Shown: positions 41,208 through 53,600 of the stretch, piece by piece
Layout of the letters: each line of letters opens with the position of its first letter
How positions within the stretch are numbered: position 1 is the first letter of the stretch
DNA from: Casuarina equisetifolia
Lineage: Eukaryota; Streptophyta; Magnoliopsida; Fagales; Casuarinaceae
NCBI GenBank assembly: GCA_028551475.1
Contig: CM052360.1
Span: forward strand, 20,804,682 to 20,868,681
Direction of reading: 5' to 3'
DNA: 64,000 nucleotides
The notes under the pieces: generated by a model
Database searches by the model: none
Told to the model about the DNA's origin: nothing
The model's input: only the letters and a program-made list of their open reading frames with translations
Made by a program: the position numbers and the translations under genes

Positions 41208-42056
41208 ATGTCCGGCTTGGAACCAGGTTCAGGTTCAGGTTCTCGCTACGTCCACCAGCTTCTGGGGCCGGAACTGCAGCTGCAAAGATCATCAGAGCCC
41301 CAAGTCTCAGATTCCAAAAACTCCCCGGAGAAAGAGCAAAGAACGGACGCCGATGCACCCACTACAAGTTCAGGAGCAACCTCCAGCCGCAGGCCTCGTG
41401 GACGTCCTCCCGGTTCGAAAAACAAGCCCAAGCCGCCAATAATCATTACCAGGGACAGCCCAAATACGCTGAGGTCCCATGTACTGGAAGTCTCTGCGGG
41501 TTCAGACCTAGTCGAGTCGCTGACCAACTACGCCCGTCGCCGGGGCCGTGGAGTTTGCGTCCTTAGCGGCAGCGGGGCTGTCACGAATGTAACCTTGCGC
41601 CAGCCATCCGCTACCCCATCTGGAAGCGTCGTAACATTACACGGGCGGTTCGAGATTCTCTCTCTGACGGGGACGGCTCTGCCACCACCGGCTCCTCCCG
41701 GAGCTGGTGGCTTGACAATTTTCTTGGCAGGTGGGCAGGGACAGGTTGTCGGCGGGAGTGTGATATCGCCACTGACAGCTTCTGGTCCTGTGCTGCTGAT
41801 GGTGGCGTCATTCGCAAATGCAGTCTATGATAGATTACCGTTGGAGGAGGAAGACTCACCGGTGCAGTTACAGACCCCAACATCACAATCTCCAGGAGTG
41901 ACTGGTGGCGGTTGGCCAATGGGTGAGGGGGGAAGCAGTAGCGCTGGCGGCGGCGGCGGCGGCGGCGTTCCTTTTTATAACTTGGGAGTCAACATGGGAA
42001 ACTATCCCTTCCCTGGTGATGCGTTTGGTTATAACGCCTCTCGGCCGCCATTCTAG
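41208..42056 (+). CDS. AT-hook motif nuclear-localized protein (clade A AHL)
   Basis: Nuclear DNA-binding regulator. AHL proteins bind AT-rich minor grooves and form trimers through the PPC domain; clade A members restrain hypocotyl growth and affect flowering and leaf senescence. This is a single-exon frame of 282 aa, and clade A genes are typically intronless. One type I AT-hook ([14 protein letters not shown]) is at about residues 64-77, and a PPC/DUF296 domain at about 90-205 with GRFEIL at 146-151 and a [11 protein letters not shown] block. The N-terminus has [12 protein letters not shown], like the SRYFHNLFRPEL of SOB3/AHL29. The C-terminal tail has a poly-Gly run and ends in SRPPF. Lying between HMGR and an ARID-HSP20 gene (with the CSLD gene also in between), it matches the position of AHL29/SOB3 or its duplicate AHL27/ESC in Arabidopsis, so it is probably their orthologue. 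Confidence 0.95.
   Translation: MSGLEPGSGSGSRYVHQLLGPELQLQRSSEPQVSDSKNSPEKEQRTDADAPTTSSGATSSRRPRGRPPGSKNKPKPPIIITRDSPNTLRSHVLEVSAGSDLVESLTNYARRRGRGVCVLSGSGAVTNVTLRQPSATPSGSVVTLHGRFEILSLTGTALPPPAPPGAGGLTIFLAGGQGQVVGGSVISPLTASGPVLLMVASFANAVYDRLPLEEEDSPVQLQTPTSQSPGVTGGGWPMGEGGSSSAGGGGGGGVPFYNLGVNMGNYPFPGDAFGYNASRPPF
41945..41968 (+). repeat. (GGC)n coding microsatellite
   Basis: An in-frame GGC run encodes eight consecutive Gly in the AHL C-terminal tail, a likely site of length polymorphism. Confidence 0.85.
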
Positions 42057-45000
42057 CTTAAATCTGTTCATCAGATGAGTTGAAGGGGGTGATTTTAATC
42101 GTTTGTTGTCAGCGAATCTCAGTTTTTCTTGTGGAAATGGAGGGGAATGAGATGAAACTGAAGATCACAGTGGCTTGGCTACAAAAACTTCAGTCAAGAA
42201 GACCATTAAAGCCTACGATACTTCATCGTTAAAAGGGAGGAAGAAGAAGAAACATGTTTCTGGGGCAGAATCACTGATACGCATAGGATTTAAGCTTTAT
42301 CAGGATTGATGATGAAACTCAGTTTATGAGGATTTGGAGTGAGCCTCAGTCAGAGCAAAGGACTTGGAATATCCCCACATCAGTAAGTCCAAATTATGTA
42401 CAAAATATTATACCATTGTTTTCTTTTCTTCTCTTCCTCAAGTAATTTATTGTTCGAGACTTTCCTCTCTTTTTGCATCAAATCTTGAGCTTGCTTAAAT
42501 TTCGCCAATGCATCTTTTCTAGGGTTTTATTTCCCTTCATTTTCCTTGACACTCCCACTAAGTAGTCTGGAGAAAGCTAAAAGTAGAAAGAAACCTAATA
42601 CCATTCGAAAGAAAACTAAATCAATTAATTTTTGTTGATTCAATCGAAACCTAAACATCTTAGGTATCAATCTACTTGGTTGCATCTCTTCAGCTCTTTG
42701 CAGGGTAGAACTTGCCTTGTAACCTGTAAGCACATACATCACTTCCATAACAATTTGTAAATGAAGAAGTTAGATTTCTCTGAGTCAACTCACCATGCAT
42801 GTGGAGAGGCTTACTGGCACAGAGAATATTAATGTCAGTCAGAAACAAAAGCACTTAGAGAGGTCGCGTGATCTTTAATCATCTGTCAGCAAGTCTGAAC
42901 ATCTGTTGGTTAAAGTCTAATTAAGTTTTATCACGGAAAACCAATCCAAATTTCAAATACATTTCAGAAAGTTTTGCACGTCAGATTGGCCCCTTGTTTT
43001 AAAGATTGTTGCTGGTTCAGAAAGAAAAACGTCGTTATCAACTGAGGCACATATATGGGGAATTATAGATGTTTTTTGAGCCAGATTTCTACTTGTATCA
43101 ACTTATCACTCTGGTAGACAACCAAACTGAACAAGTGCCTAGTTCAATAGTGAATAGGTGTTATTTGACACTTTTACTTTTAAGTTCAACTTCCCAAAGG
43201 TGTGTGAGTTATATAAAAGAAAAATAATAGTAGACAGCCAAAGAAAAAAAACCAAGTGAATTGATTGAAAAACATGCAGACTAATTTGATGAAACATATC
43301 TTTGTTCAATTCATTGCCAGAGAGAAAAAGAAAAAAAAAAAAACTCTGAGCCATGATCTTGAGCAGAAAAAGAAAACCCTAACTAGAAAATGTGAAAATA
43401 CTCATAGATATTGGAACTTTGCAAACGTTGAAACTTGGAATAGCTGGAAGGGTGTGTTTTTAGAAGTTCGTGCTCTATGCTTGTTGTTTGACATATGTAT
43501 CTTCTTTAGGTTGCTGATCTGATGGATTTGTTTGTACTTGGTTGTTTTAAGCTTCATTCGTGTGGCCAAACATTGCTTTCAGGATATATTATATGCTACA
43601 GAGAGTGCGATAGCGTCTGGAAGATAAAAGACTAAACATATACCATTACAGCCGGTGTCGTTGATGGTTTCTTTTGTGTTCTTAATCTGAAAATAGATGG
43701 CCTAATCAACTACTCAACAACGACTTATGATAATCAATTAGTCAAAAAATCGACCTTTCTAACATAACCCTCATTTTCATGGGTAAAAATCTTTAACCAT
43801 ATGCTCCTAAAACACTAATCAATCATACACCACTTTGATCAAATCTTGTCATCCCCTTTTTATAAAGTTTGTGGAACTCATCTTTATTCATTGCACTAAA
43901 ATGCCTCCTGTCTCATTATCATCATGTACATGGATCAAAACACTAGTCAGTCATCTATCACTTTGATCAAATCTTGTCATCCCCTTTTCAAAAAGTTTGC
44001 GGAACTCATCTTTACTCATTGCATTAAAATGCTTCCTGTCGTATTATCATGTACATGAATCCCCTCTGAACTTAAAATGTGTTTTAGAACGTTATAAAGC
44101 TCATAGACGCTGCTTTAGAATTCATTGACCAAAGATAGAGAAGCTATCAGTAAGAAGGAGCCACGGTAGCGTGCCAAAAAAGTGAAAGAAAACACTCTTG
44201 AAAATAGGAGATTGACCAAACGAGAGACAGGGAGGGCAAGAAAGTGAGTGTGTATTGGAATATGTTGGTTTCAGTTCAATGGTTTTGTTTTTGGCAAAGG
44301 AATTCTGTTGGCAGCATGCTGTCTCCAATTCATCCTGAATTTTGAGGTTCCTTTAGATGAAAGTGTTCATCAGAACAAGAAAAGATTATTTTTGTGCCAA
44401 GAATTGTATGCATCTGAATAGTTTACTTACCCAGAAACGATTTTAGATCATTCACTTGATGTTAGAGCACCCATCAGCATCACAAACCGGCAATTGTGTG
44501 GCTTCTCAGGGCTTTGATCATGACCTAACACCAATATCTCTCGTAGTCTTTACCAATTCAACAAACTCGGAATATGGATTTTGCCCTGAGTGGCATGGAA
44601 TTCATGTAGATTAAAGATCCTTCACTTTCTTGTTGAAATTTAGTATTGTTTACTGGCCAAATCCTCCCAAGATTGGTTAAATTTTGGCTTCAGGTTCTTC
44701 CACTTGGATTGAATTCGTGTATTATAATCCTTCTTCAATTTAAAAGAAATAGAACCCCATGCTTTCCCTTTTTGTCAGATTAACCCATATAGAGGAATTA
44801 CTCCGGCTTCAATTCCATGACAAAACGAGTCGAAACAATCAAGCATATTGTATTCTCTTGATTAATTTATGTTCCGAGTTTTTAGATCTAAAACATTTAT
44901 GGATAACATTCTTCTACCTTTGTTGAGTTGTAGCCTTCCCCAAAAAAGTTATTCCATGTTAAAATAAGAAAGGGATAAGCAGGCACCATTTTGATATTGG

Positions 45001-45635
45001 ATCAGATGGTTTGGCATTGGATCAATGAGTAAAGAATCTAGTCAATTGGACTATTCAGAAAAACCAAGAAACAAGAAACGAAGAGCCAAAGATGAATGGG
45101 TTTCATGCATTACAGGTTTTATTTTTGGCCCATGTGAACGGGCATGATGGGGACGGTGATTGGAGAGGAAGGAAGGACATCAAATTATTTTATTCAATTG
45201 GGTTTGGGAAAATAATAATTAACAAAAGAGTAGGATTCCAAAGAAATCCGACCTTGTAAATGTGTTAGTGATGGGCACGCAGCGAAGAAAATCAACGTGT
45301 AAGAGCGTCTTCAATCTCCAATGTTCCCTTCACAAAGACATTCCCTAAAACTCGTAATAAGATATAGTGGCATACAATGAAGCTTCTCAACGTGATTGAT
45401 CATCTTCCGAAGCTCCTACGTGCTCGCCATTTCTGCTTCCAATGTTTGTTTATTATAACTATTTGTGGGTTCCTTTCTGGGGTCAAATCAATGCAGGATT
45501 GCTAGGATATCTTTGCAGCCCAACAAGGCTGCGTATTAATCTTGTCTCTCCTAAGGAGTTCTTCTGGAATTGGACTCCATTAAAAGGAGTAGTTGATGTG
45601 TGATCTCGAATCAGGCAGGGTTTAGCAAGAAGATA
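42057..45635. other. Intergenic between AHL and CSLD
   Basis: AHL 3' flank, a tandem duplication at 43809-44057, and the CSLD promoter. No other gene was recognised. Confidence 0.5.
43809..44057. repeat. Tandem duplication, period 128
   Basis: Copies at 43809-43933 and 43937-44057 share TTTGATCAAATCTTGTCATC, GGAACTCATCTTTA and ATCATGTACATG blocks. They are about 85-90% identical by eye and non-coding. Confidence 0.85.
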
Positions 45636-48600
45636 ATGGCGTCCCTGTCGAACCAGACATCGAAAGGTGCCATGCGCGGCTCCGGGAATTCGAATGGTGC
45701 TCAGGCCAACCGTAATTCAGTCAGGCAAACTGTCAAATTTGCAAGACGGACTTCAAGTGGGCGGTATGTAAGTTTGTCGAAAGATGACATTGAAATGTCG
45801 GGAGAGCTATCGGCGGACTCCATGAACTACACTGTGCACATTCCTTCTTCGCCGGACAACCAGCCAATGGACTCGGCTGTTGCGTTCTTGAAGGCTGAAG
45901 AGCAGTACGATTCAAATTCGTTATTTAATGGAAAGCCACCATCGTACCCTCTGGATAAGGTTGCCAAGTCGGAGGCTGGAGCAAAGGGCTCTGCATGTTC
46001 CATGCCTGCTTGCGATGGCAAGGTGATGAAGGATGAGAGAGGAGTTGAAGTACTTCCTTGTGACTGCAGGTATTTGCTGCATTTTATAGCTAGTTTGCTT
46101 GATTTCTGTGTAATCCTCCAAAGCAAACCAATAACTTTGAAATGTACTGTCCAGGTTCAAAATCTGCAGAGATTGCTATATGGATGCGCAGAAGGAAACT
46201 GGCCTGTGCCCAAATTGCAAAGAGCCATACAAAGTTGGGGATTTTGAGGATGATGCATCCACATTTTCAAGCGGACCATTTCCAGATGGGTTGAGAAGGG
46301 ATGCTAGTAGCATGTCAATGGTGAAGCGACACCAAAATGGAGAATCTGATCACACTCGCTGGTTGTTCGAGACAAAGGGTACTTATGGGGTTGGCAGTGC
46401 CTTCTGGCCTGAAGATCAGTCATGCGTGGATGATGAGGATGACGGATTCAAAGGAGGTATGCTGGAAACAATGGACAGGCCCTGGAAGCCCCTGAGTCGG
46501 AAATTGCCAATCGCGGCAGCCATCATCAGCCCTTACAGGTTTAGTATCCAAACTTCTTTCACACTTGTTTAAACTATATCAAAATTAATCTTCTTTAACA
46601 TCAACTTCTAATGAAGATTTTCAAATAAGATTTAGACAATACGAATCACAATATATATTGTTTTTGATACGTTCCCCCACAGCCAATGTGAGTTGCAACT
46701 TCATGCATAGAAAATTCTCAAGCAATAGGGACAACCCAGATAATTCTTAATGAGATTCTTACCTAAACAACCATAATTTCCAGGAAATGTTTAGATAACC
46801 AATTTATTTGACCAGGTTACTGATCTTGGTTCGGCTGTTGGCACTGGCTTTCTTTTTGGAATGGAGAATAAAGCACCCAAACGAGAATGCAGTGTGGTTA
46901 TGGCTGACATCAGTGATCTGTGAGATATGGTTTGCCTTCTCTTGGATCCTTGACCAGATTCCCAAGCTCTGCCCCATCAACCGTGTAACTGACCTTCAAG
47001 TCCTTCATGACAAGTTTGATATGCCATCACCGTCTAATCCCACCGGCCGATCGGACCTTCCTGGTGTCGACATGTTTGTCTCCACAGCTGACCCTGAAAA
47101 AGAGCCACCTCTTGTCACCGCCAACACTGTCCTCTCAATTCTAGCTGTTGATTACCCGGTGGAGAAGATTGCATGTTATATTTCCGATGATGGAGGTTCC
47201 CTTCTCACCTTTGAGGCCATGGCTGAGGCTGCTGGTTTTGCCGATTTATGGGTTCCTTTCTGTCGAAAACATGATATTGAGCCGAGAAATCCTGAAAGCT
47301 ACTTCAGCTTGAAAGTTGACCCAACTAAGAACAAGATCAAGTCGGATTTTGTGAAGGATAGGAGGAAGATCAAGAGGGAGTACGACGAGTTCAAGGTCAG
47401 AGTTAATGGGCTTACAGACTCGATTAGGAGGAGATCGGACGCATTCAATGCGAGGGAGGAGATGAAGATGTTGAAGCACATGAGGGAGAGTGCTGCTAAC
47501 CCCCCAGAGCCATTGAAGGTCCAGAAAGCTACATGGATGGCAGACGGCACCCACTGGCCCGGCACCTGGTCCATCCCCGCCAGTGATCATTCAAGGGGTG
47601 ATCATGCCGGCATTCTTCAAGTACGTATATACCAAAACTCCAGAACTTTTTCTTTTCAATCCTCGTTAAAAGAATTTATTAGAGTACGATGACTCATTTT
47701 AAAAATTTAAAATATTAAGTGAAAATTTTTTATTATTTATAAAAATATAGTTTGTATGTTTAATATAAGACAACACCTACTTAAATATTTCTTGTACATA
47801 TTGATATAAGCATTGTATATTAAATTAAAATAACTTGAGACATAAAAGATTAAAAAAGTAAAGATTCAAAGATATTATATTATAATATGAGAATTTATCT
47901 CAAAATCTTAATATTATATGAAAAGATATTATCACTTATAATGACTCATTCTTACACTTCCAATATAAAACAATAGACACTTTTAACAAATCCCAAATCT
48001 TGATTATACGAAAAACTTTTGACAGGTGATGTTGAAGCCTCCAAGCAGTGACCCAGTTCAGGGAGGGGCCGAGGACAAGATCATCGACTTCACAGATGTG
48101 GACATTCGCCTTCCGATGTTCGTGTATGTATCACGAGAGAAGAGACCAGGCTATGATCATAACAAGAAAGCAGGAGCCATGAACGCACTGGTACGATCAT
48201 CAGCAATCCTGTCCAATGGGCCGTTCATCCTGAACCTCGACTGTGACCACTACATAAACAACTGCAAAGCAATCCGTGAAGGAATGTGCTTCATGATGGA
48301 TCGAGGCGGTGAGAACATCTGCTACATCCAGTTCCCTCAGAGATTCGAAGGCATTGATCCTTCTGACCGCTACGCCAATCACAACACCGTCTTCTTCGAC
48401 GGCAACATGCGTGCCCTTGATGGCATTCAGGTTGGATTGAAAAAGCTAATGAATTTGCAGAGCAACTTAAAGATAGAACCTCTAACGTATATTTATGTGT
48501 TAATGGCAGGGCCCAGTTTATGTCGGAACAGGCTGCATGTTCCGGAGGTTTGCACTGTACGGTTTCGACCCACCACAACCTGAAAAGAACTCCGATAAGG

Positions 48601-49895
48601 GCGACTCCGAGACACAAGCTTTGAGACCAGCCTACTTCGATCACGACCTGGACATTAACTTGCTGCCCAAGCGATTTGGAAACTCTACAATGCTCGCGGA
48701 ATCAATACCGGTTGCTGAATACCAAGGTCGGCCTCTTGCAGATCATCCCGCAGTCAAGTTTGGAAGAACTCCCGGTGCTTTAAGAGTCCCACGGGAGCCA
48801 CTTGATGCCGCCGCTGTTTCGGAAGCCATCTCCATCATTTCTTGCTGGTATGTTTCGCATTTGTCTTCCCAATGTGAATGTACAGAAGTGTTAACTTATG
48901 CAATACTCCATGTTTCACGATGAACAAACAGGTACGAGGACAAGACAGAATGGGGCGACCGAGTGGGATGGATTTATGGTTCGGTGACTGAAGACGTGGT
49001 CACAGGCTACCGCATGCACAACCGGGGATGGCGCTCAATCTACTGTATCACGGCGCGTGATGCGTTCCGTGGGTCGGCGCCGATTAACCTCACCGATCGT
49101 CTTCACCAGGTGCTTCGTTGGGCCACAGGCTCCGTTGAGATTTTCTTCTCCAGAAACAATGCCTTGCTTGGCTCCAAGCGTCTCATGTTTCTTCAACGTA
49201 TGGCTTACCTGAACGTTGGCATCTACCCTTTCACCTCTGTGTTCCTCATTGTGTACTGCTTCCTCCCGGCGCTCTCGCTTTTCTCCGGACAGTTCATCGT
49301 CGGACAAATAAACGCCACGTTCTTAATCTACTTGCTCATCATCACAATCTGCCTCATCTCGCTGGCAATCCTGGAGGTGAAATGGTCTGGTGTGGGATTG
49401 GAAGAATGGTGGAGGAACGAACAGTTCTGGCTTATCTCTGGAACCAGTTCTCACTTGGCCGCTGTGTTCCAGGGACTTCTGAAAGTGATTGCCGGAGTAG
49501 AAATATCGTTCACGTTGACTTCGAAGTCAGCCGGAGAAGACATCGACGACATCTACGCAGATTTGTACCTTGTGAAGTGGACTTCATTGATGATTCCACC
49601 CATTGTCATTGCGATGCTGAATATACTTGGGATTGCTGTTGCATTTTCAAGGACCATCTACAGCTCGACCCCTCAATGGAGCAAGTTCATCGGAGGAGCA
49701 TTCTTTAGCTTCTGGGTGTTGGCTCATTTGTATCCTTTTGCCAAGGGTTTGATGGGGAGGAGAGGAAGGACACCAACTATTGTGTATGTCTGGTCAGGCC
49801 TCATCGCCATTACACTTTCCTTGCTCTGGGTTGCCATTAATCCACCAACGGGAGCATCTAGTCAAGCTATTGGCGGAAGTTTTCAATTCCCATGA
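45636..49895 (+). CDS. CSLD4: Cellulose synthase-like D protein, CSLD4 type
   Basis: GT2 glycosyltransferase of the Golgi/plasma membrane that makes beta-1,4-linked wall glycan in tip-growing cells; Arabidopsis CSLD1/CSLD4 act in pollen tubes. Exons 45636-46069, 46155-46538, 46816-47620, 48026-48430, 48510-48847 and 48932-49895 give 1109 aa (Arabidopsis CSLD4 ~1111). The start at 45636 gives MASLSNQ and an N-terminus like CSLD4 ([16 protein letters not shown]); an in-frame ATG at 45600 would add 12 residues and is less likely. A RING-like zinc cluster uses Cys121, 126, 142, 144, 149, 152, 163 and 166. Two spans precede the catalytic loop (from about 274) and six follow it. Catalytic motifs are intact: DDGG at 397-400, DCD at 613-615, TED at 808-810 and QVLRW at 848-852. 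It converges on the ARID gene with 715 bases between stops. Confidence 0.96.
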
Positions 49896-50610
49896 TGGGG
49901 AAGAAGAGGAGTTTGGTTCTCCAAGTTGGGAAAAGGACACGATGAATTTAATACTCAGAACCAGTAGTGAAGATTCTTTTTCATTTTTTGTTTTCCCTGG
50001 TTATTTTCTGGCTTCGAGAAAGTCAAAAACAGATTCATTTGATTTTATGAGAAAGGTAAATTGAAGCCTAGGTTTCCAAACTGAATATCCTACAATCAGC
50101 TTAACTTCAAGCTATTCTCGAAAAGTTACCTAATCGTGGCCAAACCAAAAGCCATAAACACATTGGTTTTCTATAGCGGCAGATCACTGAAATAATGCAT
50201 GTAGAACAGGGTATACACATTTTAATGAGATTTTCAAGGATGATAAGAGGGATATGTTCCAAATGTGAAAAACATGAAATAAACTTATCCACCATAGATA
50301 ACAAGCATTATTACAAGCATACGATTACATAATCAAGGACGTGAGCAATTGAACATGCAAAGAGCCTACTCCATAATGCTACAAATATGCCAGTTGAACC
50401 TACATATGGTCCTGTCACAATTCATCTTTAACAGCTTCTGATAATTAACAACAATACACTAGATTGTAGATGCAGATCCATTCAATCAAATAAATAAAAC
50501 TTACACCAAGAAAACCGACTTCTCATATCTGCATAAAGTTAATCTTCCAAATACGAACTGAAGCAGCAATCTCCATGTTTGAGAAAGGGGATCAATCATC
50601 TCCGCATTTT
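49896..50610. other. Convergent 3' region of CSLD4 and ARID genes
   Basis: Only 715 bases separate the two stop codons, so this holds both 3' untranslated regions. No additional gene was seen. Confidence 0.55.
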
Positions 50611-53600
50611 CTATGAACCCGACTGCTCAAGTGGGACACGCACAAATAACTGGCCGTGCAGGGTCACAACAGCAGATGTTTGATGTGGATCAATTCTGGA
50701 AGGCAAGCTCACAAGCTAAAAAGAAAACTACAACCGTCAGGTATAGTTCAATAAAGAGCCTCAAGCCTATATAACAAAGGTTTTAGATTAAAAACCAATG
50801 AGTAAATGAAGAAAAAGACATTAGATTGTCACTGATACGAGTCCAGGGCAACAACATTGCCAAACCCCGGTAATCTAACCAATAAGAATTCTTCTTTCCT
50901 TTTGATTAATTAACAACATTTTATCGAGAACCTTCATGCTTATTGTTAACTGAATAAAAGTTTATGTTCAGTCCAAATACCAGAAAACCCCAAAAGGAAA
51001 AAAAAACACAAGAAGGTGATGATTTAAGAGGTAGAAACAAGGTTCTGGTAGAAGGTTCTGGTAGATATCAATGTGATCAATTACCCAGGGTGACCAAGAC
51101 GTGCTGCGAAACAGGACTGGACACACCTCAAGTCAATCGCTATTCAAATATATGTGCCCCTTGACAAACCTTTTTAAAGGGTGTGACACCCCAAGGGTTA
51201 TCCAGTTGTGCTGGTAGACCAGATATAATCAAGCATCCAGCCGGATCAGACTGAACGTGAACCTGCATAACCAAGAACGTTCTAATGAATAACAAAAAAG
51301 GAAAAACATAATATTATAAGCCAAAAAAACAACACATCGTAGCATTGATGACAGTTTCTGTTTGTGGTATTGGATTGTTTGAAACCCGCAGACCAAGAAA
51401 ATTAAATATCCTGGGATAGTGGACAAGTTTCCTATCTTAAACAATAGTGGGTAGGGTTCATCTCAAACACAATATCCAGTTTTGAATTGTTTCGGAAGCG
51501 TGCACTAGCCGGTAGAACTTCATTTTAATTCAGCAGGTTTGCCTATTCTCAGGCTTAAATTGCTAGCTCAAATTCGAGTCCATCCCAAAGCAAATTTATT
51601 GAGTTGCTCACAGACTTCTTATTATCAGGTGTGGACCACAGTTTTCTCTTGTTGTTGGTCTACATGTATTTTCCCTCAATACATTCTCACCTTGTTGCTG
51701 TCAAAACCTCTGTGGTATTGAATGTTTACCTCTTAAAAGATCAAGGAGGCTTTAAATGCACTGAGTTCTGAACCAAGTAATGAAAGAATTGAAAATGAGA
51801 TAAACGAAGCACTTCCAGATATCATAAACTAACCTCTTCACGCAGAAGCCCAGGAACTAAGGCATACACCTCAAAGCAGTCATTCTGGGAAAATTCAAAA
51901 TTTCAAACCTAATTAGATGTTCGAAGAACCAAAGAGACAATTCAGTAGCTGTATAGTACGACAAGAGTGATTTCAGACAGAAGCTCACAAATCTTTGAAC
52001 ATTGATCTTCACCCAATCAGCTGGCGGCCCAACATCAACAACCATTGGTTCCAATCTGTCAAAAACAAAACAGTTGAGCTCTTTTGATAAATCCAACCAG
52101 TTAAATAAAGCTAGATCTCACCAACGAAAAAGGCAATAGCAAACCTAACTGGTGGTTTGTTGTTTTAACATGAGCAACTTGGATGTTACGCTCGATAGTA
52201 GATCGTTGCTTCCGCTTTAGTAAACCTAAGTCAATAAACCAAGTTCCAAGGAGGATGACCGCGATGGCAGTTAAATTACTGAACATGTTGACCCAGTAGA
52301 GTGGCCATACCAATACTTTTAAGCTGTTTGTCAACCTTTGGCGTAGAATTCAAGTTCTTCCCCTAACCAAAAAAGAAATTTATATTTTTTGAAAGATAAT
52401 AAGCAATACAGAAGGAAATGTGCTTCAGACAATGGAATTGAATAAATGCAGAACAAACAAAATTTCCATTATGGAGTTTAAAAGTTCCCCACAGACCTTA
52501 ATAATCGGTTCACCAATCTCACCATGTCCAAAAACACGCTGAGAGTGCCAACCCTGCATTGCACGAGCTGCAGCATCCCTCAGAGTCCTACCAGATCCTA
52601 AAGCTTGACCACCACCAACCTGTGAACCAATTCGCAATAATCATATATCATCATTCACACAACACCAAATGAACTCATGCTATCTTTCAATTATTTCTCA
52701 GAGAACACCACATAATTATTCCCATTCCTTTGTGCAGAACCAGATCTTCTTTCCAACATGAATCATAAATGCACTAAGCAGTTCAGCTTCCAAAACAGTC
52801 AGCAGAGAAGTACATAGGTCTGTTAAAATAATCAGAAATTCCTTTTTTCATTTTCAGATTCTCTTAAATTTGAAAATAAACCACATATATGCACAGTAGG
52901 CAATCCGCAAAAAGAAAAACAACTTAGACATAAGATGTGGTGATGGCTAATTCTGTGGACAGGTAAATGTAGATGCAAATGGTAAAACAGAATGCAAAGC
53001 AAAAGCAAATGCAGAAAAAGTGCTTCGGTTCCCTGAAAACTTAAGGGATGGAAAGATGCGAAACAAAGTCCTTGCAGGTTGCCAGAAAAGGAAAAAGAAA
53101 AACTGTTAAAGATAATTTCAAGATGCACCAATCTCCAAAAGAACCAAACCCCTCCTCTCTCAATGAAACAACAAAATACAGTTGTCAAATCAATTTGGCA
53201 TTCTAAGAGAATCATCTCATGTCTGAAAAGAGTGTTGGGCCAAGGTAAAAGAACCATCTTAAGCATGGATTGACTATTCTAACTCTTGGGCAACTCAAAT
53301 TTGTACAATGATGGTATGAATTTTGAAAGAGCAATTTTATCTCCCTCATAAATTTGTACAGTCATAAAAGTAACTTGACCTACGTAGGAACCCAACTGCA
53401 ATATTCCAAGACGTGTCCAAGTCTCAAACCCTAATAGACAGTCTGTCAAAGGTAAATCACCAGACCATTTTGCTGATATGCATGTTAAATCAGGGTGGCT
53501 ATTGGTCCAAAACCTCCAGGTCCGCCACCCCTTCTACAGGAGCTCAGACCTCATCATAGCAAAATTTCATCCGGCAACCACCCCCTTCCCCCCTTATGGT

